Positions 52,823 through 60,735 of a stretch of DNA of 64,000 nucleotides are shown here, in pieces. Below the pieces are notes generated by a model that ran no database searches, was not told the origin of the DNA, and was given only the letters and a program-made list of their open reading frames with translations. Source of the DNA: Sphaerisporangium sp040685555 (GTDB lineage Bacteria > Actinomycetota > Actinomycetes > Streptosporangiales > Streptosporangiaceae); contig NZ_JBFBIK010000026.1 of NCBI RefSeq assembly GCF_040685555.1, forward strand, positions 10,621 through 74,620, given 5' to 3'. Every line of letters begins with the position of its first letter. Positions within the stretch are counted from its first letter, which is position 1. A program made the position numbers and the translations under genes.

Positions 52823-53830
52823 TTAGACGATAGCGGACTCGCCGTTTCGGCTCGTGCCGTCGGGCCACAGGCGGTCGAACTCGGCGTTGAGCGTCGCGCC
52901 GATCAGCACCGCCAGCGCCGTGATGTACAGCCACAGCAGCACCGCGATGGGAGCGGCCAGTGACCCGTAGATGGACAGCGGCGTGAACCACGCGGCCAGA
53001 ACCTCGCGCAGGACCGCCGCGCAGACGATCCAGATGAGCAGCGCCAGCAGCGCCCCGGGCATCTCGCGCCACCAGCGAGTGCGCACGGCCACGCTGACGT
53101 GGTACAGGAGCGTGAGCACCAGCACCGACCCGATGACCACCACCGGCCAGTAGAAGACGCTCACGAGCCCGCTGTACTGCGGGAGCGCGCCCGACAGCAG
53201 CGTCGGCCCGATCACCAGCACCGGTATCACGATCAAGCCGATGACCAGAGCCGCGATGTAGAGCCCGAACGACAGGATGCGCGTGCGGATGATGCCCCGG
53301 GTCTCTCCGAGCCCGTAGGCGATGGAGATCAGGTCGACGTAGACGAACAGGGCCCGCGAGCCCGACCACAGCGCGAGCAGGAAGCCCACGGAGATCAGCG
53401 AGACCTGGCCACCCTTCAGCACGTCATCGAGCAGGGGCTTCACCACCCGGTCGACCGTGTTGCCGGTGAACAGCAGGTGGGCCTGGGCGAGCACCCACCC
53501 CCGGGTCTCGGCGACGGTGCCCGAGCCGAGGATGCCGCTCAGGTGGCCGAGCAGGCCGATCAGCCCGAGGACGAACGGGGGCAGCGACAGCAGGGCGAAG
53601 AACGCCGCCTCGCCCGCGAGACCGGTCACGCGGTAGTTGAACCCGGCCGTCGTCGTCGCGCGGACCAGCGCCCACAGGCGGGACCCGTCGACGGCTCTCC
53701 AGGCCCTTGAACCCTGTACCGCCGACATGCCGGCCGTGGCGTTCTTCCTGGCTCTGGCCCTGACCAACCTCCAGCGGGCCGTCCGCCCCCGGGGGCGGGA
53801 CGACCTGGTCGGAGCGTCGGTGGACGTCAT
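52823..53830 (-). CDS. YihY/BrkB-family inner-membrane protein
   Basis: About 335 residues with some six membrane spans and the family marks YRVTGLAGEAAFFALLSLPP, SGSRALFVYVDLISIAYG and PLSIYGSLAAPIAVLLWLYI. It is often annotated as ribonuclease BN in error; function unknown, possibly a transporter-like protein. A basic 50-residue N-terminal extension precedes the membrane core. The start is unclear: ATG at 53830 and a GTG at 53854 both have poor ribosome sites. Confidence 0.82.
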   Translation of the reverse strand: MTSTDAPTRSSRPRGRTARWRLVRARARKNATAGMSAVQGSRAWRAVDGSRLWALVRATTTAGFNYRVTGLAGEAAFFALLSLPPFVLGLIGLLGHLSGILGSGTVAETRGWVLAQAHLLFTGNTVDRVVKPLLDDVLKGGQVSLISVGFLLALWSGSRALFVYVDLISIAYGLGETRGIIRTRILSFGLYIAALVIGLIVIPVLVIGPTLLSGALPQYSGLVSVFYWPVVVIGSVLVLTLLYHVSVAVRTRWWREMPGALLALLIWIVCAAVLREVLAAWFTPLSIYGSLAAPIAVLLWLYITALAVLIGATLNAEFDRLWPDGTSRNGESAIV

Positions 53831-53877
53831 GGCATCCAAAGGTATTCGCACCACGGCCCTACCACGACCCCACCCCT

Positions 53878-53924
53878 GTGACGTTCTACGTTCGTGGCGT
53901 CTACCCCGAACGGTGACGTTCTAC
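53878..53924. repeat. GTGACGTTCTAC direct repeats
   Basis: The 12-mer GTGACGTTCTAC occurs at 53878-53889 and 53913-53924, 35 bases apart, with a degenerate third copy (GTGGCGTCTAC) near 53895-53905. They lie about 50-95 bases upstream of the YihY start, so they may be regulator sites for that gene. Confidence 0.45.
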
Positions 53925-54032
53925 CGGGGGAGGCGTTTGCGACCTCCCATATTAGCTTTCTCCGGCAAATCAGCTCGGAATAGGTCATGCGATCGTCAAG
54001 GGAAGGCCAGGGACTCCTTACCCACCCGACGG

Positions 54033-54850
54033 TCAAGTGAGGGCCCTGGCCTGGCCGGCGGGACGGCCTCCTCCAGGCGGTCCCGCGAACGCCTGGGCGA
54101 CCGACATCCACCTCGTGGCCGTCGCGCCGCGAACCTCCAGCCCGGTGTCGGCGAGGTTGCAGCGCTGGGTGACCAGCAGGCAGAAGTCGAGCGCCGGTCC
54201 CCGGACCAGATCGGACGCGTCCTTAGGGCCGTGATGCCACCGCGTGCCGTCCGGGAGCGTCAGCTCCACCCGCACGGGTCCACCCGCACGGGGTCGGCCG
54301 GCGGGTCCATCCCCCGCATGGCGAAGCCGTACGGCATGGCGCGCGCGCCGAGCAGTGCCACGTGACGGAGGCGGACGGTGGGCACGCGCGCGATCTCCAG
54401 CGCGTCGGCCACATCCTGCCCGTGCGCCCAGGTCTCCATGAGGCGCGCGGTGACGAAGGAGGCGGCCGACATGTCCGGCCCGTACCACGGCAGCCGTGCC
54501 CCGGGGTCGAGCTTCTCGAAGGTCTCCAGGCTGCGGGCGCGAGCCGTGCGGAACCAGTCGAGTACCTGCTCCGGCGAGAGACTGCGCGCGGCGGCGGCGA
54601 TCTCGTCCACCGCGGAGTCGCCGCGGCCGATCAGGGCGGGCAGCGCCGCCCGGAAGCCGTCGGGATCGGTCGCGGCCGTGGTGGCGGCGTCGTCGAACCA
54701 CGCGAGATGGCTGATCTGGTCTCGCACGTCCCACCCGTCGGCGGGGGTGGGACGCGCCCAGCCCGCCGGGTCCAGAGTCCCGATCATGGCTGTCAGCTCC
54801 GCGCTCTCCGCCCGGAGATCGTTGATCAGCTCGGACATGGAGACGCCCAT
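54033..54850 (-). pseudogene. TIGR03084-family (DinB/maleylpyruvate-isomerase-like) gene, frameshifted
   Basis: The N-terminal 190 residues (LINDLRAESAELTAMIGTLD, DGWDVRDQISHLAWFDDAA, LMETWAHGQDVADAL) match the TIGR03084-type DinB-like fold. The frame ends at 54260, but the family C-terminus (RVELTLPDGTRWHHGPKD, GPALDFCLLVTQRCN, AQAFAGPPGGGRP) follows in another frame to a stop at 54033. A perfect 14-bp tandem duplication (54265-54278 and 54279-54292) sits exactly at the break; removing one copy restores the frame. ATG at 54850 has GGAGG upstream. Confidence 0.85.
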
Positions 54851-54927
54851 GACACCTCCGCGTTACGTGGGGCTTGCGCCAGCGTAACCGAGTCATGTTC
54901 TAGAAGGAACAGGAGGAAAATGGGGAT

Positions 54928-55053
54928 GTGATCTGCGAGGAGTGCAAGCACGACCGGCACGACGAGTGCCCGGGCGGCTCCTGGTGCGACTGCCAGCACC
55001 GGCCCCCGGACGAGCCCCGGGAGCCTCCGCTCGGCTGGCCTAGCCACGGCTGA
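54928..55053 (+). CDS. Small Cys-rich protein
   Basis: A 41-residue protein with five cysteines in the pattern CEECKHDRHDECPGG then WCDCQH, which looks like a metal-binding knuckle. The start is GTG at 54928 with AGGAGG eleven bases upstream; two earlier ATGs at 54920 and 54926 run into an immediate stop. The compact Cys/His set suggests a real gene. It lies just upstream of the sulfur-operon promoter and may be its own unit. Confidence 0.6.
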   Translation: MICEECKHDRHDECPGGSWCDCQHRPPDEPREPPLGWPSHG

Positions 55054-55061
55054 GCATGCCC

Positions 55062-55114
55062 GATGTCCAAAGTGTGGACCCGATATTGGACATCTGGCAC
55101 GCGCGGGGTATTGT
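55062..55114 (+). promoter_or_regulatory. Sulfur operon promoter with overlapping operator
   Basis: A perfect 9-bp inverted repeat, GATGTCCAA (55062-55070) and TTGGACATC (55086-55094), encloses a second palindrome GTCCA-N5-TGGAC (55065-55079). The right arm contains a -35-like TTGGAC (55086-55091), 17 bases before a -10-like TATTGT (55109-55114). A repressor bound to the dyad would block polymerase. Transcription would start at about 55120-55122, right at the leader-peptide ATG. Confidence 0.7.
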
Positions 55115-55121
55115 CTGGGAC

Positions 55122-55205
55122 ATGCCAGCGGACCCGCTTCTCGTCGTGCGACGCCACGTCGACTTCCTGCGTGTCCGCAGTGCCATCTGTAGTGACGCCC
55201 GTTGA
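55122..55205 (+). CDS. Leader peptide of the sulfur assimilation operon
   Basis: A 27-residue open frame with the core VRRHVDFLRVRSAIC and ending CSDAR. The RRHVD-x-x-RV-x-S-x-x-C pattern is that of short actinobacterial leader peptides found before sulfur-metabolism genes, where a Cys codon is thought to report cysteine supply. There is no ribosome-binding site, and the ATG sits where the promoter predicts +1, so the message is probably leaderless. It is followed by a hairpin with a T7 tract and then by the sulfite reductase gene. Confidence 0.72.
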   Translation: MPADPLLVVRRHVDFLRVRSAICSDAR

Positions 55206-55227
55206 TCGTCGCTCCCTGTTGACTTCT

Positions 55228-55261
55228 GCCAGCACGGGCGCGTGACAGGCGTCCTTTTTTT
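55228..55261 (+). terminator. Attenuator-like hairpin with T7 tract
   Basis: The stem pairs GCC (55229-55231 region) with GGC and CACG with CGTG (about 55233-55244), followed shortly by seven T residues (55255-55261), an unusual intrinsic terminator for such GC-rich DNA. The segment ACGGGCG (55234-55240) can instead pair with CGCCCGT (55196-55202) at the end of the leader peptide, giving two exclusive folds. It lies between the leader peptide and sulfite reductase. Confidence 0.55.
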
Positions 55262-55346
55262 GTGCCCCCGCACTCGCCGTTGAGCCGGGAGGCCGGCCTG
55301 TCCGCGTGCGTGTGACCTGATGACCATTCTCGGCAAAGGACGCACC

Positions 55347-57029
55347 ATGACCAGCCCGCCCAGGCCTGCGAACCGCCACCACAAGCGCCCGCGAGGCGAA
55401 GGCCAGTGGGCTCTCGGTTACCGTGAGCCGCTGAACAAGAACGAGGAGAACAAGAAGAACGACGACGGGCTCAACGTCCGCCAGCGGATCATCGACGTCT
55501 ACTCGAAGCAGGGATTCGACTCCATCGACCCCGCCGACCTGCGCGGGCGGTTCCGCTGGTTCGGCCTCTACACCCAGCGCAAGCCGGGCATCGACGGGGG
55601 CAAGACCGCGATCCTGGAGCCGGAGGAGCTCGACGACCGCTACTTCATGCTCCGCGTCCGCATCGACGGCGGGCAGCTCAGCCTGGCCCAGCTCCGCACG
55701 ATCGGCGACATCGCCAACAGGTACGCCAGAGGCACGGCCGACGTCACCGACCGGCAGAACATCCAGCTCCACTGGATCGAGGTCGAGTCGGTTCCGGCGA
55801 TCTGGGAGGCGCTGGAGGCCGTCGGGCTGTCGACCATGGAGGCCTGCGGCGACACCCCGCGCGTCATGCTCGGCTGCCCGCTGGCCGGCATCGACGCCGA
55901 GGAGGTCATCGACGCCACCCCCCAGATCGAGGACACCGTCTCGCGGTACATCGGCGACGAGGCGTTCTCGAACCTCCCCCGCAAGTTCAAGTCGGCGATG
56001 AGCGGCTGCCCGGCGCACTGCACGGTCCACGAGATCAACGACATCGCGTTCGTCGGAGTGGTCGACGAGCACGGCGAGAAGGGTTTCGACCTGTGGGTGG
56101 GCGGCGGCCTGTCCACCAACCCCATGCTGGGCAAGCGGCTCGGCACGTTCGTCCGGCCCGAGCAGGTGCACGAGGTCTGGGCCGGGGTCATCGGCATCTT
56201 CCGCGACTACGGTTACCGCAGGCTCCGCCACCGCGCGCGCATCAAGTTCCTCGTCAACGACTGGGGGCCCGAGCGGTTCCGTGAGGTCCTCGAGAAGGAG
56301 TACCTCGGCTACCCGCTGCCCGACGGGCCCGCGCCCGAGGCGCCGCGGGGCGGTCGCCGCGACCACGTCGGCGTGCACAGGCAGAAGGACGGCAACTACT
56401 ACGTCGGCTTCGCCCCGAAGGTCGGGCGGCTCGACGGCGATCGGCTCAACCTGATCGCCGACATCGCCGAGCGGTACGGCTCCGACCGCGTCCGTACGAC
56501 CGTCGAGCAGAAGATGGTCATCCTGGACGTGGCGCCCGACAAGGTCGACGGCGTCGTCGCCGACCTTGAGGCCGCCGACCTACAGGTCAACCCGAGCACG
56601 TTCCGCCGCCAGACGATGGCCTGCACCGGCATCGAGTACTGCAAGCTGGCGATCGTCGAGACCAAGGGGCTCGCCTCCGACCTCATCGACGAGCTGGAGC
56701 GCCGCCTCCCCGACTTCACCGACCCCCTGACCATCAACGTCAACGGCTGCCCGAACTCCTGTGCCCGCATCCAGGTCGCGGACATCGGCCTGAAGGGCCA
56801 GCTCATCACCGACGCGACCGGCGACCAGGTGGAGGGCTTCCAGATCCATCTGGGAGGCTCCCTGGGCGTGAACCCGGGATTCGGCCGCAAGGTGCGCGGC
56901 CTCAAGGCGACCGCCGCCGAGCTTCCGGACTACGTCGAGCGCGTCCTGAAGAACTTCCAGAGCCAGAAGAACGACGCGGAGAGCTTCTCCGAGTGGGTCC
57001 AGCGGGCCGACGAGGCGGATCTGAAGTGA
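55347..57029 (+). CDS. sir: Assimilatory sulfite reductase (ferredoxin-type, NirA/Sir)
   Basis: A 560-residue siroheme/[4Fe-4S] enzyme reducing sulfite to sulfide. The cluster cysteines are in MACTGIEYCKLAIVETK and NGCPNSCARIQ. Ferredoxin-type half-repeats are also clear (ARGTADVTDRQNIQLHWI, SGCPAHCTVHEINDIAFVG). M. tuberculosis NirA is the close model and acts on sulfite. The ATG at 55347 follows AAAGGA and is preferred to the ATG at 55320, which lacks a ribosome site. Partner genes for APS reduction follow. Confidence 0.92.
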   Translation: MTSPPRPANRHHKRPRGEGQWALGYREPLNKNEENKKNDDGLNVRQRIIDVYSKQGFDSIDPADLRGRFRWFGLYTQRKPGIDGGKTAILEPEELDDRYFMLRVRIDGGQLSLAQLRTIGDIANRYARGTADVTDRQNIQLHWIEVESVPAIWEALEAVGLSTMEACGDTPRVMLGCPLAGIDAEEVIDATPQIEDTVSRYIGDEAFSNLPRKFKSAMSGCPAHCTVHEINDIAFVGVVDEHGEKGFDLWVGGGLSTNPMLGKRLGTFVRPEQVHEVWAGVIGIFRDYGYRRLRHRARIKFLVNDWGPERFREVLEKEYLGYPLPDGPAPEAPRGGRRDHVGVHRQKDGNYYVGFAPKVGRLDGDRLNLIADIAERYGSDRVRTTVEQKMVILDVAPDKVDGVVADLEAADLQVNPSTFRRQTMACTGIEYCKLAIVETKGLASDLIDELERRLPDFTDPLTINVNGCPNSCARIQVADIGLKGQLITDATGDQVEGFQIHLGGSLGVNPGFGRKVRGLKATAAELPDYVERVLKNFQSQKNDAESFSEWVQRADEADLK

Positions 57030-57063
57030 CCTCCGTCCAGGGCCCGCTGAAGGCGAGGCACGC

Positions 57064-57207
57064 GTGACCGAGCGTGCGGTCCCCTTCCACTGCCCGTACT
57101 GCGGCGACGAGGACCTCGAACCCTATGAGGGCGACGGCGGCTGGTACTGCCGGTCGTGCGCCCGCGCCTTCAAGCTGAAGTTTCTCGGCATCGGCGTGCG
57201 CTCATGA
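57064..57207 (+). CDS. Small zinc-ribbon protein in sulfur operon
   Basis: A 47-residue protein starting with GTG at 57064. It has two CxxC knuckles, HCPYCGDEDLEPYEG and YCRSCARAF, forming a zinc ribbon. The C-terminus is basic and hydrophobic (FKLKFLGIGVRS). Its position between sulfite reductase and APS reductase is seen in other actinobacteria, so it is likely a conserved accessory protein of unknown role. Confidence 0.8.
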   Translation: MTERAVPFHCPYCGDEDLEPYEGDGGWYCRSCARAFKLKFLGIGVRS

Positions 57208-57262
57208 CCGGCGGCCCGGCGGCGCCCGCATCCACTGACGAACGAGGATTGGTGAGCAAGCC

Positions 57263-57991
57263 ATGACACTGGTGGAGATCGAAACCGGGTTGGAACGCCA
57301 GCGCGGCGTGCTCGACCTCCGGAGCATCGTCGACTCCGCGGCGGAGTTCCTGGAGGAGGCCTCCGCGCGGGAGATCATCCGCTGGGCGGCGGCGACCTTC
57401 GGCGACCGGCTGTGCCTCACCTCCTCGATGAGCGACGCGCTGCTGATCGACCTCGTCAGCCGGGTGAAGCCGGGCGTCGACGTGCTGTTCATCGACACCG
57501 GCTACCACTTCGCCGAGACGATCGGCACCCGCGACGCCGTGCAGCAGGTGTACGACGTGAACGTCATCAACATCACGCCGTCCCGCACGGTCGCCGAGCA
57601 AGATCGCGAGCTGGGCCCGCGGCTGAACGGCCGCAACCCCGACCTGTGCTGCTACCTGCGCAAGGTGGAGCCGCTGAACCGCGCCCTGGAGCCGTATCTC
57701 TCCTGGATCTCCGGCATCCGGCGCGACGAGTCGCCGACGCGCGCGAACACCAAGGTCGTCGAGTGGGACGCCAAGCGCCAGATGGTCAAGGTCAACCCCA
57801 TCGCGCGCTGGACCCAGGACGACGTCGACAATTACATGGCCGACAACGGCGTCCTGATCAATCCGCTGCACTACGACGGCTACCCCTCGATCGGCTGCGC
57901 GCCCTGCACCCGCCAGGTCGCCCCTGGCGAGGACCCGCGCAGCGGACGCTGGGCCGGCCTGGGCAAGACCGAATGCGGCATCCACCTCTGA
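57263..57991 (+). CDS. cysH: APS reductase (phosphoadenylyl/adenylyl-sulfate reductase)
   Basis: A 242-residue thioredoxin-dependent reductase converting adenylyl sulfate to sulfite. The [4Fe-4S] cysteines are in LCCYLRKVEP and IGCAPCTRQV, marking the APS-specific type, and the catalytic ECGIH lies at the C-terminus. Substrate loop SISGIRRDES-like sequence (ISGIRRDESPTR) is present. The four-gene order sir, zinc ribbon, cysH and chelatase forms one operon. Sulfate-activating cysDN genes are outside the window. Confidence 0.95.
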   Translation: MTLVEIETGLERQRGVLDLRSIVDSAAEFLEEASAREIIRWAAATFGDRLCLTSSMSDALLIDLVSRVKPGVDVLFIDTGYHFAETIGTRDAVQQVYDVNVINITPSRTVAEQDRELGPRLNGRNPDLCCYLRKVEPLNRALEPYLSWISGIRRDESPTRANTKVVEWDAKRQMVKVNPIARWTQDDVDNYMADNGVLINPLHYDGYPSIGCAPCTRQVAPGEDPRSGRWAGLGKTECGIHL

Positions 57992-58005
57992 CAGTGAGGA
58001 CATAG

Positions 58006-58902
58006 GTGAGCTCCTCCCGGTGGGGTCCGGCCCGGCCTCTCACGAGAGCCGTGCCCGGACCGCCGGCGACGGCCTCCCTCCAAGGGCGCCTCCCGCCTCT
58101 GGTGGCGGTGGCGCACGGGTCGCGTGACCCGCGCGCGTCCGCCACGGTGGAGGCCCTCCTCGGCGAGGTACGGCTCGCGCGCCCCGGCATCCCGGTCCAC
58201 GCGGCCTACCTCGACCATTCCCGGCCCTCGCTCGGCGACGCGCTGGCCGGCCTGGACGAGGCCGTGGTGCTGCCTTTGCTGCTCACCGAGGCCTACCACA
58301 GCCGCGTCGACATCCCCTCCGCGCTCAGGGAGGCGCGGGCGAGCCGCCCGCGGCTCCGCGTCCACCAAGGGGCCACTCTCGGGCCCCACCCGCTGCTGAT
58401 CACGGCCCTGGAGCGGCGGCTCGCGGAGGCCGGAGTCGAGATCGGCGACCCGGACACCGCCGTGGTCCTGGTCTCCGCCGGTTCGAGCGACCACAGGGCC
58501 AACGCCGTGATCGCCGCGATGGCCCGCGAGTGGGCGCTCTCGCGCGGCTGGCACTCGATCAGCGCCGCCTACGCCTCCGCCGCCTCCCCCACCCCCGAGG
58601 AGGCCGTACTGAAGCTCCTCGACGACCACCCAGCCCCCGGCCCCGCACGAGCCGGGACCGTGAAGCCCGGGGCCGGAGGCTCGGGCCGTACGCCCCGTCC
58701 GGCCAGGGTCGTGGTCGCGCCCTACCTGCTCGCCTCCGGCCACTTCGCCGACAAGGTCCGCCGCGACACCCTCGAAGCCGGAGCCTCCGCCGTCGCGGAC
58801 CCCCTGGGCCCCGCCCCCGAACTGGTCACCATCCTGCTCGAACGCTACGCGGAGGGCGTACGGGCGTCCCGGGCCGGCACGTGCGCCCCGGCGCGCGCCT
58901 GA
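58006..58902 (+). CDS. Sirohydrochlorin chelatase-like (CbiX/SirB) protein
   Basis: A 298-residue protein with two CbiX-type halves: VAVAHGSRDPRASATVEALL and a second VVLVSAGSSDHRANAVIAAM. The half-site His of HGSRDPRA and the LLLTEAYHSRVDIP block are typical of iron chelatases for siroheme. It would supply siroheme for the sulfite reductase. GTG at 58006 starts 14 bases after cysH. A Pro/Gly-rich insertion precedes the last segment. Confidence 0.85.
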   Translation: MSSSRWGPARPLTRAVPGPPATASLQGRLPPLVAVAHGSRDPRASATVEALLGEVRLARPGIPVHAAYLDHSRPSLGDALAGLDEAVVLPLLLTEAYHSRVDIPSALREARASRPRLRVHQGATLGPHPLLITALERRLAEAGVEIGDPDTAVVLVSAGSSDHRANAVIAAMAREWALSRGWHSISAAYASAASPTPEEAVLKLLDDHPAPGPARAGTVKPGAGGSGRTPRPARVVVAPYLLASGHFADKVRRDTLEAGASAVADPLGPAPELVTILLERYAEGVRASRAGTCAPARA

Positions 58903-59187
58903 CACCACGCAGCGTTGCCGAGGTCGGCCAAGCGGTTTCGGGATCGACACGAAGAGAAGCTGCCCTTAATGGTCGGAGGCCAGACAGCCATCCAAACGAA
59001 GGGCCTGGTCCTTGATTTCCCGCAGGATATGTTTCCAGCCTTCCTATTCAGGATTCGCGTGACGGCCCACGACAGCAGCAACCCTTGCGGCCCCTACCAG
59101 CTTCAACGCGTACGACGCCGATCGGGTGCGAGATCCGGTGGTCCACATCTCCGATCGGGGTCACTCCCGGTTGTAAAAGGAGTTGCG
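58903..59187. other. Gene-free stretch
   Basis: About 285 bases between the chelatase-like gene and the convergent DUF397 gene. GC drops compared with the sulfur operon. No clear terminator hairpin or coding sequence was found; open frames here lack ribosome sites. Confidence 0.35.
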
Positions 59188-59409
59188 CTAGTGACGGCCT
59201 ACTGGGTCATCCAACCTCCCGCGCCTGACGCCATCAAGGAAGGCATCCCATTCGGCCCAGGCGAAGACCAGGATCGGACCACCGGGATCTTTGGAGTCAC
59301 GTACCCGGACGAGACGGTCTGAGCCTGTCCTACCAACTTCCACACATTGCCCGCCATTAGCGTTACTCCGGCTGGACTTACACCAGATGACCTGGGAAAG
59401 ATCCCTCAT
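59188..59409 (-). CDS. DUF397 protein
   Basis: A 73-residue DUF397 protein with WCKSSRSNANGGQCVEVGRT and VRVRDSKDPGGPILVF. Such proteins are nearly always paired with an upstream XRE regulator in actinomycetes and may act as its antagonist or toxin-like partner. The ATG at 59409 has GGAGAGG upstream; the longer frame starting at 59565 runs into the XRE gene. The XRE gene ends 20 bases upstream, so the two are one operon. Confidence 0.88.
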   Translation of the reverse strand: MRDLSQVIWCKSSRSNANGGQCVEVGRTGSDRLVRVRDSKDPGGPILVFAWAEWDAFLDGVRRGRLDDPVGRH

Positions 59410-59429
59410 AGACGTGCCTCTCCATCCAC

Positions 59430-60287
59430 TCATATTTCCCGCATCACCTGCGCGATCAAGTTCCGAGTCGGATCCGGGCCAAGCGACAGAGCACGCAAGT
59501 GGTTGAAGAGCAGAACGTAAGCGTCTACTTCCGATGGATCCTCCAAATAGACGCTTCCCTGCCAATACTCAACGTACACGGTGTCCGGATCAGCGGGTTT
59601 GGGAAAACTCAAGATCGTAAACCCGCCATCCATCGCGGGATGAACACCGGCCGCGAAAGGCAGGACCTGGATCGTGAAGTGGTTCCTCTGAGAGAGATCG
59701 ATCAGGCGTTGGAGCTGATCACGCATCGTCTTGGGTTCCCCCACCGTACGGCGAACCACCGCCTCGTTGATGATCAACCATATCTTCGGCGGATGTTCCC
59801 GCTCCAACACTCGCTCCTGGCGCTTCATCCGAATCGACAGCCGTCGCTCAAGTTCCTCGTGCGGCGGCAGCACGGGTGCGGACCGCATGACGGCTCTGGC
59901 GTACTCCTCTGTCTGTAGTAGCCCGGGCACGAACTCTGGTTGGTACTCCTGATAGGTGGAAGCCTCCTCTTCCAGGCCTACGTAGCTCTGCACCCACTCC
60001 GGGATGGCCTCGGACACCTTGTACCACCACCCACGCTTCCGCGCATCGCGCGCGAGTTGCGTGAGCGCGTCCCGACGCTCGTCGGCTACCCCATAGAGTT
60101 CGAGCATCAAGGCCACAAGGCCCACCGTGGCGGCACTCGTGGCCGATTCGATCCGAGTGATCGTCACAGGTGAGCAGCCTGCATGCTCGGCCACCTGATC
60201 TCTCGTCAACCCTGCCTCCTTGCGGAGGCGTGCGAGTTCCGCAGCGAGACGACGCCTGCGTACCGAAGGGCTTCGCTGTGCGCTCAT
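59430..60287 (-). CDS. XRE-family regulator with DUF5753
   Basis: A 285-residue protein. The N-terminal HTH is LRKEAGLTRDQVAEHAGCSP followed by VTITRIESA. The C-terminal DUF5753 domain is seen in YQPEFVPGLLQTEEYARAVM and VEYWQGSVYLEDPSEVDAY. ATG at 60287 follows GGAGAGGAACGAC. It forms the standard XRE-DUF397 pair and is divergent from an ATP-binding protein pair, an arrangement frequent in Streptomyces and relatives. Confidence 0.88.
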   Translation of the reverse strand: MSAQRSPSVRRRRLAAELARLRKEAGLTRDQVAEHAGCSPVTITRIESATSAATVGLVALMLELYGVADERRDALTQLARDARKRGWWYKVSEAIPEWVQSYVGLEEEASTYQEYQPEFVPGLLQTEEYARAVMRSAPVLPPHEELERRLSIRMKRQERVLEREHPPKIWLIINEAVVRRTVGEPKTMRDQLQRLIDLSQRNHFTIQVLPFAAGVHPAMDGGFTILSFPKPADPDTVYVEYWQGSVYLEDPSEVDAYVLLFNHLRALSLGPDPTRNLIAQVMREI

Positions 60288-60411
60288 GTCGTTCCTCTCC
60301 GTGATGGCCATCGCAGTATGTCGAATCGATCTTCGTCCTTCAATCTGCACTATGTTCATTCTGATTTCTATTGCCGAAGGCTCAAAGGTCATGCAGACTG
60401 AGCACCCAGCG

Positions 60412-60425
60412 TGACCGTTCGGTCA
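60412..60425. promoter_or_regulatory. TGACCGTTCGGTCA palindrome
   Basis: A perfect palindrome with 6-bp arms TGACCG/CGGTCA and centre TT, in the 196-base divergent spacer between the XRE gene and the small-protein/ATP-binding pair. It is a candidate operator for the XRE regulator or for divergent control; no consensus was matched. Confidence 0.4.
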
Positions 60426-60483
60426 TGGATTGCTACAGCGCCATGGTCGTCGGTTTCATCGGCGAAAAGGGGTGAAGGGGATC

Positions 60484-60735
60484 ATGAATGTGCGCGATGC
60501 CCAAGGGTGGCAGGTCCACCTCGTCGAACTGGCCTCGGAGTTGAACGACCTGGGGTTCGACTCCGTCGTTCGGCTTCCTCCCGGGCGGCGGGCGAGCTTG
60601 GAGGTCTTCGTGCCTCCCGGGCGGCCGAGGCACACGAGGAAGTGGGGGGTCAGCGGATCGGTACCCGCGTCGACCCGACGGGCCCGGACCTGGGCACGCG
60701 ACCTCTCCCGGCGCATCGCGAAGGCGGGCCGGTGA
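60484..60735 (+). CDS. Small hypothetical protein preceding ATP-binding gene
   Basis: An 83-residue basic protein (MNVRDAQGWQVHLVELASEL, DLGFDSVVRLPPGRRASLEV). The ATG at 60484 has AAGGGG just upstream; the frame is open to 60430 but without a ribosome site. Its TGA overlaps the GTG of the next gene (GTGA), so translation is coupled. Family not recognised, but small proteins of this shape commonly precede HATPase genes beside XRE/DUF397 pairs. Confidence 0.65.
   Translation: MNVRDAQGWQVHLVELASELNDLGFDSVVRLPPGRRASLEVFVPPGRPRHTRKWGVSGSVPASTRRARTWARDLSRRIAKAGR

Noticed and set aside
58915..59322. Plus-strand frame between the chelatase and DUF397 genes
   Set aside because: It overlaps the DUF397 gene in antisense and has no ribosome site or known motif.
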